A stretch of 64,000 nucleotides of DNA from Chitinophagales bacterium (GCA_030832185.1 JAURJQ010000013.1:52559-116558), one strand, 5' to 3'. Positions 7,516-17,785 are shown, counted from the stretch's first letter. Program-made: numbers and translations. The notes: generated by a model not told the origin, from the letters alone.

Positions 7516-10431
7516 ATGCCTAGATTCATCATATTCATTTTTTGCACTTTAATCGTATCAATTAGTATCCAAGCGCAGCCACCTTTATTTTCTAGGTCAG
7601 ATTCAGCATGGGCGAAAAAGATATTATCCAAACTCAGCACAAAGCAGAAGATCGCTCAGCTTTTCATGACAGAAATTTCTCCTAAACCTGAAAATAAAGA
7701 TCAGAATAAGAAAGTAATGCAGCTAGTGAAAAAAAATCATGTGGGTGGGATTATTATTATGAAGGGAGACTATGCATTAACTGGAGAGTGGATTAGAGAT
7801 TTTCAAAAAAATAGTGATGTCCCCCTTCTGGTATCGATTGATGGTGAATGGGGCATCAATATGCGAATAGGAAATACAACAAAATTTCCTTATCAACTTA
7901 CGATGGGTGCTTTGACAGAAGACAGCATGATCTACGAAATGGGCAAAGCCATAGCAAGAGACTGTCGAAGAATTGGAATTCATGTAAACTTTGCGCCTGT
8001 AGCCGATGTTAATATCAATCCGAAAAATCCAGTAATCAATTATCGATCTTTCGGAGAGAATAAATTTAGAGTGACTGACAAAGCATTAAATTATGCTTTA
8101 GGTATGCAGTCAGAGAATGTTATGGCCTGCGCTAAGCATTTCCCTGGTCATGGCGACACCGATATAGATAGCCATTTAGATTTGCCGTTAATTAATAAGC
8201 CTAAAGAAAAGTTAGAAGACATAGAGCTCTACCCTTTTGAGAAAATGGCGGAGGAGAATGTATGGGCCACTATGATAGCTCACCTCAAAGTACCAAGTCT
8301 AGACTCGAATAAAACGACATCCCTTTCCTATGATGTTGTGACCAATTTATTGAAAAGGGATATGGGTTTTCAAGGTTTGGTATTTACCGATGCGCTTAAT
8401 ATGAGCGGAGCTACTAAAAGTTCAGAACCAGGCACCTTAGAATTGGAGGCATATATGGCAGGCAATGACATTTTACTTATGTCACAGAATATCGAGTCAG
8501 GAATACAAAAAATAGAGGAGTATATTTTATACAGTTCAGACTATAGAGTGACAGAAGATTTGAATACTCGGGTATTAAAAATTTTACTTTTCAAGCACAA
8601 GCTGAAAACTTTTCAAATTCCCCCTGTAGAAAATGCGCCTGATGAATTCATTAATAAGGAAATTACGGAGAAAATTTATCAGGATGCCATTACCTTTATT
8701 TCTCAGGAAAAAGCAGAAGGAGTAGTTATTTTGGATAAATTAAAATCAACTTTGCTTATTTCTTTTGCAGATAAGACAACGACTTTCCATAGTGCAATGC
8801 AAGCCTATAAGGATTTTTCTCAAATAAGAATTTCAAAAAATGCATCTGATAAGGAATATGCTAACGTCTTAGAAGCTACTAAAAATTATGAACAAGTGAT
8901 TATAGCTTATCATGATTTATCTCAGCACAGTGCCAATAGCTATGGACTATTGCCTAAGCAGATAAATTTTATTGAGACGGTAAGTTCTCTCCCAAATGTT
9001 CTACATGTATGGTTTGGGAATCCATATGCCTTAGCATATTTTCAAAAAGCAAAAAATGTCATAGTCTCCTATGAAGAAAATGAAAATACACAGTTAGCCA
9101 CCTTCCGAAAACTGTATCAAGGGGATTTATTTACTGGATCTCTTCCGGTCACTGTGGGCATTTATAAAGAGGGGAAACGTTATAATATTTATCAAAAACA
9201 AATTCCTGAACAGAAGGATTTGGCTGCCGATACATCTTTTGTAGACGAAGCCTATCTGAGCCACATTAATAAGGCAGATGCCTTGGCAAGAATAGAAGGC
9301 TTGTGTCAAGAAATTATGACTAATGGTGTGGCTCCTGGAGGTCAGCTTTATGTTATGCATAAGGGAAGAGAGATTTATAAAAAATCATTTGGAAAGCACA
9401 CATATTCTGGTCCAGCAAAAAAGGTAAAAAATTCAGATATTTATGATTTAGCCTCCTTGTCAAAAATTTTGGGAACAACTATTGCTTTTATGAAATTGAA
9501 GGATGCGGGATTGATAAATTTAACGGATAGGGTAGGGGACTTTTTAACTCTAGGAGAGTTCAATACGGTATCTAATATTACATTGGCTCAGTTACTGACA
9601 CATGAAGCAGGACTTACCCCATTTATTCCATTTTATGAGCGATTCAATGATAGCAATTTTTTCAACTATTTTAGAACGAAATCGGAGGAAAACTTCACTG
9701 CCGAAGTAGCTAAAGATCTATTTATAAGAGATGACTTTAAAGACACAATGTGGTATGAAACGACGCATAGAGAGCGAAAAGCAATAGGGAGTTATAAATA
9801 TTCCGATTTGAGTATGTATCTACTCCAGAGAGTGCTTGAAGCCAAGGCTGGTATGTCGCTCGATAAATATCTATATTCTCAGTTTTATAAACCCATGGAT
9901 CTCGAGCTATGCTATAATCCTACCAGTAAGTTTAAATTGGAGCGAATTGTTCCTACAGAGTATGACATTAAATTTAGACTGCAACAAGTGCATGGCTATG
10001 TGCATGATCAGGGTTGTGCACTATACGGTGGTGTCTGTGGTCACGCTGGCTTATTTGGAAACGCAGAGGATGTAGCGCAAATTATGCAAATGCTCATTCA
10101 AGGCGGAAAGTATAAAGATAGACAGTATTTAAAACCAGAAACGATTTCATTATTTACTAGTCAGCAAAATCCTAATTCTCGTCGCGGACTGGGTTTTGAT
10201 AAACCCAATGTAGAAAATTTATCTTCTAGCCCTACTTCGCCTTTAGCTTCATTTGCTACCTTTGGACATACTGGATATACTGGTACATGTGCTTGGGCAG
10301 ACCCTTTTAATGAATTGGTCTTTGTATTTCTTTCTAATAGAGTTTATCCAGATGCCAGTAATAAAAAATTGGCACATGGAAAATATCGTGAGCGTTTACA
10401 CTCCTTATTTTATCTTTATACTAAAGACTAA
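7516..10431 (+). CDS. Exported GH3 beta-N-acetylhexosaminidase fused to a serine beta-lactamase-fold domain
   Basis: About 971 residues from ATG 7516, which gives a clean signal peptide (MPRFIIFIF...IQAQ); an earlier in-frame TTG at 7372 adds 48 residues without one. The GH3 domain (about 25-375) has the NagZ-type motif KHFPGHGDTDIDSHLDLP (near residue 207) with its Asp/His, and FTDALNMSG with the nucleophile Asp. A GH3 C-terminal region follows (about 376-580). The last ~370 residues form a beta-lactamase/PBP-like domain with SLSK (SxxK, near 647), YSD in place of YxN, and FGHTGYTG (near 915). Known Bacteroidota proteins of this architecture are thought to act on peptidoglycan fragments. YqgE follows 6 bases later. 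Confidence 0.88.
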   Translation: MPRFIIFIFCTLIVSISIQAQPPLFSRSDSAWAKKILSKLSTKQKIAQLFMTEISPKPENKDQNKKVMQLVKKNHVGGIIIMKGDYALTGEWIRDFQKNSDVPLLVSIDGEWGINMRIGNTTKFPYQLTMGALTEDSMIYEMGKAIARDCRRIGIHVNFAPVADVNINPKNPVINYRSFGENKFRVTDKALNYALGMQSENVMACAKHFPGHGDTDIDSHLDLPLINKPKEKLEDIELYPFEKMAEENVWATMIAHLKVPSLDSNKTTSLSYDVVTNLLKRDMGFQGLVFTDALNMSGATKSSEPGTLELEAYMAGNDILLMSQNIESGIQKIEEYILYSSDYRVTEDLNTRVLKILLFKHKLKTFQIPPVENAPDEFINKEITEKIYQDAITFISQEKAEGVVILDKLKSTLLISFADKTTTFHSAMQAYKDFSQIRISKNASDKEYANVLEATKNYEQVIIAYHDLSQHSANSYGLLPKQINFIETVSSLPNVLHVWFGNPYALAYFQKAKNVIVSYEENENTQLATFRKLYQGDLFTGSLPVTVGIYKEGKRYNIYQKQIPEQKDLAADTSFVDEAYLSHINKADALARIEGLCQEIMTNGVAPGGQLYVMHKGREIYKKSFGKHTYSGPAKKVKNSDIYDLASLSKILGTTIAFMKLKDAGLINLTDRVGDFLTLGEFNTVSNITLAQLLTHEAGLTPFIPFYERFNDSNFFNYFRTKSEENFTAEVAKDLFIRDDFKDTMWYETTHRERKAIGSYKYSDLSMYLLQRVLEAKAGMSLDKYLYSQFYKPMDLELCYNPTSKFKLERIVPTEYDIKFRLQQVHGYVHDQGCALYGGVCGHAGLFGNAEDVAQIMQMLIQGGKYKDRQYLKPETISLFTSQQNPNSRRGLGFDKPNVENLSSSPTSPLASFATFGHTGYTGTCAWADPFNELVFVFLSNRVYPDASNKKLAHGKYRERLHSLFYLYTKD

Positions 10432-10437
10432 ATACCA

Positions 10438-10986
10438 TTGAAGTTAGAGCGCGGAAATTTACTAATTAGCTACCCTTATTTAGAAGACGATTATTTCTAT
10501 CGATCCGTAATTTGTATGATCGAACACAATAATGAAGGCTCATTCGGGCTTATTATAAATAAAAAAATGCCTCATAAAATAGGGGAGGTGCTGCCTATAT
10601 TAGCGCATTTAGATAATCCAATATATATGGGAGGTCCAGTAGATACGCAGTCTATTTTTTTCTTTCATCCCTATAAGGATTTGAAAGATGCCCTATATGT
10701 ATCTGATGGTCTATATATGAATGGGGATAGCACTGAACTCAAAGATATGTTGGAATTGGATTTTGCAAAACCTCAGGAGCTTCGATTTTATCTAGGTTAT
10801 GCAGGGTGGTCTGCAGGTCAGCTAGAAATTGAAATTAAGGAAAAATCTTGGCTCATAGGTGCATCAAATTCTGTTTTGGTTTTCGATGATAGTCCCAACG
10901 ATATGGTGTGGAGAAAATCTGTAGAAATGCTTGGAGGCGAATTTAAGGACTTAGCTCATTTTCCTATAGACCCGCAGATGAATTAG
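10438..10986 (+). CDS. YqgE/AlgH family protein
   Basis: 182-residue member of the YqgE/AlgH (DUF179) family. Identified by the N-terminal GNLLISYPYLEDDYFYRSVI, IEHNNEGSFGLIINK, MGGPVDTQS, and the GYAGWSAGQLEIEI region, all hallmarks. Function is not settled; E. coli and Pseudomonas members have been linked to regulation, but no activity is established. The only in-frame start is TTG at 10438, because TAA at 10429 blocks any upstream extension. Only 6 bases separate it from the GH3/beta-lactamase gene, so the two are probably co-transcribed. Confidence 0.93.
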   Translation: MKLERGNLLISYPYLEDDYFYRSVICMIEHNNEGSFGLIINKKMPHKIGEVLPILAHLDNPIYMGGPVDTQSIFFFHPYKDLKDALYVSDGLYMNGDSTELKDMLELDFAKPQELRFYLGYAGWSAGQLEIEIKEKSWLIGASNSVLVFDDSPNDMVWRKSVEMLGGEFKDLAHFPIDPQMN

Positions 10987-11029
10987 TTATTACATCCTTC
11001 TTTTTTTATAGATTTTTAGTCATTTCTGC

Positions 11030-11037
11030 TATCTTTG
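11030..11037 (+). promoter_or_regulatory. Bacteroidota -7 promoter box (TATCTTTG)
   Basis: TATCTTTG matches the TAnnTTTG consensus of the primary sigma factor in Bacteroidota. It lies 53 bases before the GTG start of the 1301-residue repeat protein. The -33 region is only T-rich, with no clear TTTG. Confidence 0.6.
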
Positions 11038-11090
11038 TGGTAAGGGAGATTTTAAATTTTCTAGACACCTACTATAAAATATAAAGTGAA

Positions 11091-14000
11091 GTGAAAAAGT
11101 CATTGCATATAATTATGGTGATTTTTATGACTGCAGTTCAATTATCTGAATTGCGAGCAGATCACTTTATGGGTGGTCAACTAAGCTATGAAACTATAGA
11201 TCTAGACACTTTGCGAGGAGTATACAGAGTGGTACTTAAGCTGGAGCGTCCATGTAATGCTTTTAATACCTTCCATAAAGAATACTCTATTAAGGTACTA
11301 GAATATAGTGCCAAGAGGTCTCCTGGATACAGTCTCAGCGTATATTCTGCTAAGATTTTTGACTCTAGTTATATATACTATCCTTGCACTTCTCCTACTG
11401 CTACCTGTGCTAATTCGGGGGGTCAAGTCATAGAAATTCGCTACTACAAGGTCAATATTGTAGTGCCAAATAGTAAGAAGGAATGTTTAGTCTATTTTGA
11501 TGAATATTCAAATAGGACTTACAGCGATAATTTGGTAACTGATGATGACCCAATGGTTCTCTATACCTCCTTCATTCCCGGCTATACGAATACTCAGGTA
11601 AATTTAGAGGAGTCAAAGCGTCATTTTCCCTTAAAGAATCAATGGACTAGTATGTCTTATACCATTGATGATATAGAGAATGATAGTATATCCTTCAAAA
11701 CTTCATTGCCCTTTAAAGCATTAAATTATATTATTGCAGCGCAAAATCTGACATATACTTTAGTTAAATCTCAAGTAAAACCAGGGTTAAATGATAACAG
11801 GCCATTTAATATTAACGAATCTGCAATAACAGTTGCTCCTAATTCAGTGCAATTTACTCCAAGTGAGATTCAGAGTTCATGGTTGACACTGGTAAAATCA
11901 GAATATAGAAAAATCAATATAGGAGCTAAAGATACTTGGGTGTGTATCAGTAAATCAAACCAAGATAGACTAGTATCTGTTTTTAATATAAGCTCACAAT
12001 TTAAACTGCATCAAATATCTTCTTCTAGCCCAGCGGTAAGGATTTCACCCCAACAAATTACGATATGCAATAATGGCCTAGCAAGCCCAATCAAATTTCA
12101 TTTCCCAATCGAGTCAGGTATTCAGGCGAGTAAACTGAAAGTGTTTCTCGGATCTACAGAAATAACAAACCAATTTAGTACTTCTCGAAAGGTGAATGCA
12201 ATGATGGATACTTTAATCCTTGATTTCAACTACAGGCATAGTGGATTGCAGGATTTATTAGCGCAGTTGCGCTTTGAATTCGAACTCTGCCATACCAATA
12301 GTGGTATTGGATTTGAAAAAACGATACAATTGCCTTTCCATGTTTTCAATTTCCATGTATTTGATAAAGATACTATTTTATCATGCACACAGCCTTTTTC
12401 AATCCCCACCCTATTAAATAAAGCTTTGACGACCAATTGGGGAGTCTACACACCGAATACTAGTTCCATATCATTCATAAATCCTAAAGATACATGGATA
12501 AAAGTACAATTGACTCAACCTAACTCACAATGCCCTTCCAGAGATTCTATTTACCTTAATCATGGCTCTATCTTCACTATTTCAACCTTAGGATACAGTC
12601 CTAGTTGCAAAGGATATACTGATGCAGCAGCTAAAGTAATGGTCACAGGCACCAATGGACCATATACCTATCGATGGACTAACAACTCTACCTTAGATAG
12701 CATAGGAAGTATAGCCGCAGGTATACACATAATAGAAGTAAGTGATAAAGATAACTGTAAACTAAAGGACACTATAGTCATAGCTGAAACTCAAGGAATA
12801 GAGGCTCAATGGATAGTAGATAGTCAGATTACTTGCTATGGAGGAAGCGATGGTAAAGGACATATAAAGGTGACATCAAGTCTAAAGCCAAACAACTATT
12901 TATGGACGAATGTAATAGCCGTAGATTCATTTCTTAATCATCTTTCTGCAGGCAATTATTATGGTATTTATAAATATATCAATCACGCTGGAAATGCTTG
13001 TGACCAAAACTTTAATTTTATTATCCCACAGCCAGATAGTATGTATGTGGAAATTATTACCACCGATAATACTTGCTACGGGGAGGCTAAGGGTAAAATA
13101 GCAGTCATAGTGTTAGGCGGTCACGGTGATTATAAGTATTATTTTGATAATGCAGAATCAACAGTTGGCTTTATATCTAATTTAGCTAATGGCAATGTGA
13201 ATATATATGTGAAGGATGGTAAGGGATGCACTACTTCTAATCTCTTGACGTCTATAAACAGTCCAACTAGATTAAAATATACCATGATAGCGGAAAATCC
13301 AAGTTGTAGGGAAGTAGCTAACGGCAAGCTGGTGATTAACCACCCATCCGGCGGAGTACTGCCTTATTTATATTCTTTTTCAGGCGGCAACTATAGCTTT
13401 ATCAATGATTTTACTTCTTTAGGTCTAGGTACGTATAATATTAAAATGCGAGATGCCAATGACTGTATTTTAAGTCAAAATTTCACATTAAACCCTCAGT
13501 ATATCCTATCGGCGAACTTAGATTTATTAGAAAATTCACGCTGCCCAAAATCTAATTCAGGAAAAATTCACCTAGATATGGCCAACGGTGCAAGTCCATA
13601 CAACGCTTATATTAATTCAGATTCTACTCTCGCTAGTCCTGCTAGTATTAAATGGAATAATCTGCCGAAAGGCATTTACAACATAAAAGTAATAGATAGT
13701 AATAAATGCAGCTATCTGACTCAATTTAAGATTAGTGAGCCTGACTCTTTAAGATTCACCTCAGCCATTATTCATGAAACCTGTTTCGGATCCAATAATG
13801 GTCAAATAAATATACAAAATATATTTGGAGGAACTGCTCCATATAGCTCACAAAGGTGGTATAATGCTAGCAATGCCCTTATCCCTTATGCTCAAAATTT
13901 AATGGGCGGCTGGTATACCCTTCGATTTGAGGATTCGAAAAATTGCAATTATGAGTATCCTTTTTATGTAATACCTAAGCCAGCTTTTATGGTAAATCTA

Positions 14001-14996
14001 GAAATAGCAGAGCCCATAACTTGTCATGGATATATAAATGGTAAAATCAAGTCCAAGGTAATGGGGGGTAAGTCCCCACTAAATTATGTGTGGCAATTAA
14101 GTCCGGTACAAACTGGAGTTGAGTTGAGCAATTTGGAGGCTGGAAACTACAAGCTAGAGGTTAAAGATGCAGATCAGTGTGTAGCTATAGATAGTATCAA
14201 CTTAACTCAGCCTAACCCCATTAAGTTAGAATCACTTAAACTTAAAGATCAAGACTGTCCTAATTTGATTAATGGAGCATTAACCATAAGTTGCTTAAAC
14301 AGTGATGGAAGTGGAACTAATCTTCAATATAAATTGAAAAATTTAACGGAATATTCTAGTCAAAATAGTTTTACTAATTTAAATAAAGGAAATTACACCA
14401 TCCTAGTCAAAGATGAAAAAGGTTGTGAAAAAGAATTTAATGGTGAACTGAAAATTAATAAGGAAATTCAATTAGAGCTACCCACTGTGATTAATTTCGA
14501 ACTTGGAGAGGAGAAGGAAATTGCTCCAAAAATCAAATATGGATTAAATACTATTTTGGCTGATATCAAAGGTTACAACTGGACTCCGAAAACTAGCTTA
14601 TCCTGCTCAGACTGCATGTCTACGAAATATACTGGAACTAAAAGTGAGACTTATTCTATAGAAATTAATTATGGAGAAGGTTGTGTTGTAAAAGAATCTG
14701 TATTTTTTGATGTAGCGAGGCCAGAGGATCTTTATATACCTAATTCGTTTAGTCCAAATGGCGATGACAAAAATGATGTGTGGTATGTGTATGGAAAAAA
14801 CATTATTTCAATAGATATCAAAGTCATAAATAGGGTTGGAGAGATAGTATTTTCGAGCTACGATATAAATAAAGGCTGGGACGGTATCTATCAAGGAAAA
14901 AAAGAAAGTATAAATGCCTATAAATATCTCATATCTGTGACATATGCCGATAGATCTCAAAGATTTTATGAAGGTATTGTAAATTTATTTAGGTAG
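11091..14996 (+). CDS. T9SS type B cargo with eight SprB-type repeats (adhesin-like)
   Basis: 1301-residue surface or secreted protein starting at GTG. A signal peptide (about 1-23) is followed by HFMGGQLSYE, a start typical of gliding-motility-associated proteins. Residues ~505-1120 contain eight SprB-like units beginning with a conserved Cys (codons at nt 12606, 12834, 13074, 13305, 13542, 13782, 14022, 14256), so the period is 76-80 residues. Units share C-x-G...G-x-I, PY-x-Y, L-x-x-G-x-Y and V-x-D-x-x-x-C. The C-terminus (about 1215-1301) is the gliding motility-associated, type B T9SS sorting domain: IPNSFSPNGDDKND, INRVGEIVF, GWDGIYQGK. SprB-family proteins are adhesins, but whether this one supports gliding is inference. 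No PorP/SprF gene is adjacent. Confidence 0.9.
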   Translation: MKKSLHIIMVIFMTAVQLSELRADHFMGGQLSYETIDLDTLRGVYRVVLKLERPCNAFNTFHKEYSIKVLEYSAKRSPGYSLSVYSAKIFDSSYIYYPCTSPTATCANSGGQVIEIRYYKVNIVVPNSKKECLVYFDEYSNRTYSDNLVTDDDPMVLYTSFIPGYTNTQVNLEESKRHFPLKNQWTSMSYTIDDIENDSISFKTSLPFKALNYIIAAQNLTYTLVKSQVKPGLNDNRPFNINESAITVAPNSVQFTPSEIQSSWLTLVKSEYRKINIGAKDTWVCISKSNQDRLVSVFNISSQFKLHQISSSSPAVRISPQQITICNNGLASPIKFHFPIESGIQASKLKVFLGSTEITNQFSTSRKVNAMMDTLILDFNYRHSGLQDLLAQLRFEFELCHTNSGIGFEKTIQLPFHVFNFHVFDKDTILSCTQPFSIPTLLNKALTTNWGVYTPNTSSISFINPKDTWIKVQLTQPNSQCPSRDSIYLNHGSIFTISTLGYSPSCKGYTDAAAKVMVTGTNGPYTYRWTNNSTLDSIGSIAAGIHIIEVSDKDNCKLKDTIVIAETQGIEAQWIVDSQITCYGGSDGKGHIKVTSSLKPNNYLWTNVIAVDSFLNHLSAGNYYGIYKYINHAGNACDQNFNFIIPQPDSMYVEIITTDNTCYGEAKGKIAVIVLGGHGDYKYYFDNAESTVGFISNLANGNVNIYVKDGKGCTTSNLLTSINSPTRLKYTMIAENPSCREVANGKLVINHPSGGVLPYLYSFSGGNYSFINDFTSLGLGTYNIKMRDANDCILSQNFTLNPQYILSANLDLLENSRCPKSNSGKIHLDMANGASPYNAYINSDSTLASPASIKWNNLPKGIYNIKVIDSNKCSYLTQFKISEPDSLRFTSAIIHETCFGSNNGQINIQNIFGGTAPYSSQRWYNASNALIPYAQNLMGGWYTLRFEDSKNCNYEYPFYVIPKPAFMVNLEIAEPITCHGYINGKIKSKVMGGKSPLNYVWQLSPVQTGVELSNLEAGNYKLEVKDADQCVAIDSINLTQPNPIKLESLKLKDQDCPNLINGALTISCLNSDGSGTNLQYKLKNLTEYSSQNSFTNLNKGNYTILVKDEKGCEKEFNGELKINKEIQLELPTVINFELGEEKEIAPKIKYGLNTILADIKGYNWTPKTSLSCSDCMSTKYTGTKSETYSIEINYGEGCVVKESVFFDVARPEDLYIPNSFSPNGDDKNDVWYVYGKNIISIDIKVINRVGEIVFSSYDINKGWDGIYQGKKESINAYKYLISVTYADRSQRFYEGIVNLFR

Positions 14997-15029
14997 CTTT
15001 TTAGTTTATGGGCTAATTTTAATAAAGCA

Positions 15030-15929
15030 CTATTGCCATTTTTTCCTATTCTTTTTCAAAAAGCTAGTTATATTTTTTACTTGAAAATGGAACCCCATTT
15101 TTTCTATTTTTCTTGAGCACACTTTTTGAGAAAAGAGAAAAAGTTCACTAAAATCTCCAATAAGCCATTTGAGAATGAATGCTGGCAATGAAAAAGGTAT
15201 GGATATACCTCCGAATTTAGAGTTAAACTTTTTTAGAAGATAGATATATTGAACAGGCTGTGGGGATACAGCATTAAAAACGCCCACCTCTTTTCGGTTA
15301 ATTAAAAAGTAAATGAGTTCAGTTAAATCCTGAATATCTATCCATGAAATATACTGCCTACCATTGCCGAATATAACCATAAATCTGAATTTGAGACCCA
15401 TGATTAGTTTTGGGAAAGCCCCTTGATTCGGATCAAAAACGATCCCTATACGCACAATTGAGTGGGGAAGAGTATATTTTTGACTAGCGGATTCCCATTG
15501 CTCCGTGAGGTTAGATAAGTAGCCTTCTCCGCTCGTTGCGGTTTCATCTAGTTTTTCATATCCGCGATCTCCATAGATGCCTATCGCGGAGGCCTGAACG
15601 AGGTAATCCGTTTTTAATATTCCGCGATCTAGCAGTTCTTGAAGAAAATAGATTGTTTTTACACGACTATTCAGTAGTTCCTCTCTACGCTTTTTAGTCC
15701 ATAATTTATCGGCTATACCCGCACCAGCTAAATTAATAATCGCATCAAATTGATCTATTCCTCTTAGGTCTATTTCTTTGCTATATGGGAACCAGTAAAG
15801 CACATGCTGCTGAGTTGCCAGACTCTTTTGAGTAGAGAGTATATAAACTTCGAAATAATGGCTAACTAAGAGCCGGCGAAGATACTCTCCTACAAATCCA
15901 CTGCCGCCAGCTATTAAAATACGCTTCAT
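15030..15929 (-). CDS. TIGR01777 family NAD(P)-dependent epimerase/oxidoreductase
   Basis: 299-residue atypical short-chain dehydrogenase. The Rossmann motif GGSGFVGEYL is at residues 8-17. INLAGAGIADKLWTKKRREEL and SAIGIYGDRG are signature stretches of the TIGR01777 (YfcH-like) family, and a C-terminal DUF1731-like segment follows (about 245-299, ending in KKNRKKWQ). The substrate is unknown. It is the only gene in its transcription unit, and a perfect palindrome lies 17-31 bases upstream of its ATG. Confidence 0.9.
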   Translation of the reverse strand: MKRILIAGGSGFVGEYLRRLLVSHYFEVYILSTQKSLATQQHVLYWFPYSKEIDLRGIDQFDAIINLAGAGIADKLWTKKRREELLNSRVKTIYFLQELLDRGILKTDYLVQASAIGIYGDRGYEKLDETATSGEGYLSNLTEQWESASQKYTLPHSIVRIGIVFDPNQGAFPKLIMGLKFRFMVIFGNGRQYISWIDIQDLTELIYFLINRKEVGVFNAVSPQPVQYIYLLKKFNSKFGGISIPFSLPAFILKWLIGDFSELFLFSQKVCSRKIEKMGFHFQVKNITSFLKKNRKKWQ

Positions 15930-15945
15930 AAAGAAAATTATAACA

Positions 15946-15960
15946 ATTTACAGTGTAAAT
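15946..15960. promoter_or_regulatory. Perfect 15-base palindrome, candidate operator
   Basis: ATTTACAGTGTAAAT is perfectly symmetric about its central G. It is 17 bases upstream of the TIGR01777 gene start, where a dimeric repressor or activator could bind. The binding protein is not identifiable from this window. Confidence 0.45.
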
Positions 15961-16067
15961 ATACGTAAATGGTATAGTTTGTGACCTTTAAAAGATTACA
16001 ATAAATTTTCTGGAAAATGTTATCTTACCTTGAATAAAAATGGAGGCCTTTGGCAGAAATAGTCCAA

Positions 16068-17783
16068 CTAGTGCTCTACTATCTTTATATCCTTCACGAT
16101 AATATCAAGCGATATTTTACCGTTAAATTCATTTGCTTGAATAGTATAACAAATATCAAAAGAAGAGTTTTTTATTTTATCTACATCTATCATATCCCCG
16201 AGTCCAAAAGCGATACCATTCATGCGAACGCCTCTCGCATCTATCATTTCCATACGAATATGATTCTGCAATTTGCCAACCTTGCGCGTTTTTCCTGCAT
16301 CCATTAGATTTTTGGTATAGAATACTGGCTGCATATTATCTGGCCCAAAAGGTGCCATTTGGTCTAGGATATTATAAAATTTAAAATCTATATCCTGGAG
16401 ATCTAATTCGTGATCAATATCAATAACAGGTGATTGCATTTCATGAGTTATTTCTTTTAAACCTATTTCTTCAAATTTAGCTTTGAAAGATTCAAATTTA
16501 TCTTTCGCTATACTCAAGCCTGCGGCGAAGTCATGCCCTCCAAATTGAATAACATTTTCCGAACATTTACTGATGCCCTCATAGATAGAAAAGCCTTTGA
16601 TAGAGCGCGCTGAACCTGTTAATATGCCGTTTTTTTCAGAAAAAATTATCGTAGGTTTGTAATAGCGCTCCACCATGCGGGAGGCTACAATTCCTATGAC
16701 TCCTTTGCTCCAAGACTCATTCGCAAGAACTATGGTTCGTTGATTGATGAAATCATCTACATTGTTAATTTCTAATATAGCTTCGCCCGTGATTTGCTCG
16801 TCCGTCTCTCTTCGAGCAGTATTATGCAGTGATAGACTTTCGGCAAATTTGAGACCCTCTTCTTCATTGGTACAGGTCAATATATCTACTGAGGCTCGAG
16901 CATGAGCCATACGACCAGGTGCATTGATGCGTGGGCCAAGAGAAAAGACAATATCAGAAATAGTCATTTCTTTGAGTTCTATATTGGCTATTTTTTTTAA
17001 AATCTTGAGACCTAGGACTGGGTTTCTATTCAATTTTTGTAAGCCATAGAAAGCCAAGACTCTATTCTCCCCTGCTATAGATACTATATCTGATGCTATA
17101 GATACTGCTACTAAATCTATATATTGCATATAGGTCTCCGAGGGCATATTGAGATAGCTAGCTAGTGCACTACATAGTTTAAATCCTACTCCACAGCCGC
17201 TCAATTCTTTAAATGGATAGGAACAATCCCTGCGCTTGGGGTCTAGCACAGCAATGGCCTTTGGCAGCGAGTCACCGGGGAGGTGGTGATCGCAAATGAT
17301 AAAGTCTATGCCATGCGAACTAGCATAGTCTATGGCCTTAAATGCAGTAATCCCACAGTCTAAAGAGACTATGAGATTTACTTTATTTTCTGCTGCATAG
17401 TCAATTCCTTTGAGCGATACTCCATAGCCCTCGGTATATCTATCAGGAATATAATAATCTACCTCAGGATAAATATCACATAGGAATTGGTAGAAAAGAG
17501 CTACCGCTGTAGTACCATCTACATCGTAATCTCCATAGACCAATATTTTTTCATTGGACTCTATAGCATCTGTGATTCGCTTGACTGCTTTATTCATATC
17601 CTTCATCAGGAAAGGGTCATGAAGCATATCTAGCTGAGGTCTAAAAAAGTCTTTTGCTTCTTCATAGGTATAAATACCGCGCTGAATTAAAAGTTCTAAA
17701 AGAATAGGATTGATTTTTAAGTTCTCCTGCAGTTTTCTTAATTTCTCTTGATCTACAGGTTTTACTACCCATTTTTTCTCCAT
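16068..17783 (-). CDS. recJ: Single-stranded-DNA-specific exonuclease RecJ
   Basis: 571-residue 5'-3' ssDNA exonuclease acting in recombination and mismatch repair. DHH-family motifs are visible: YGDYDVDGTTA (near 80-90), SLDCGI, CDHHLPGD (the DHH box, near 166), and the DHHA1 signature GGHDFAAGLS (near 415), followed by an OB-fold-like C-terminus. Length matches the family. Its ATG lies 2 bases after the stop of the subtilase gene, so the two are probably co-transcribed, although their functions look unrelated. Confidence 0.96.
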   Translation of the reverse strand: MEKKWVVKPVDQEKLRKLQENLKINPILLELLIQRGIYTYEEAKDFFRPQLDMLHDPFLMKDMNKAVKRITDAIESNEKILVYGDYDVDGTTAVALFYQFLCDIYPEVDYYIPDRYTEGYGVSLKGIDYAAENKVNLIVSLDCGITAFKAIDYASSHGIDFIICDHHLPGDSLPKAIAVLDPKRRDCSYPFKELSGCGVGFKLCSALASYLNMPSETYMQYIDLVAVSIASDIVSIAGENRVLAFYGLQKLNRNPVLGLKILKKIANIELKEMTISDIVFSLGPRINAPGRMAHARASVDILTCTNEEEGLKFAESLSLHNTARRETDEQITGEAILEINNVDDFINQRTIVLANESWSKGVIGIVASRMVERYYKPTIIFSEKNGILTGSARSIKGFSIYEGISKCSENVIQFGGHDFAAGLSIAKDKFESFKAKFEEIGLKEITHEMQSPVIDIDHELDLQDIDFKFYNILDQMAPFGPDNMQPVFYTKNLMDAGKTRKVGKLQNHIRMEMIDARGVRMNGIAFGLGDMIDVDKIKNSSFDICYTIQANEFNGKISLDIIVKDIKIVEH

Positions 17784-17785
17784 AA

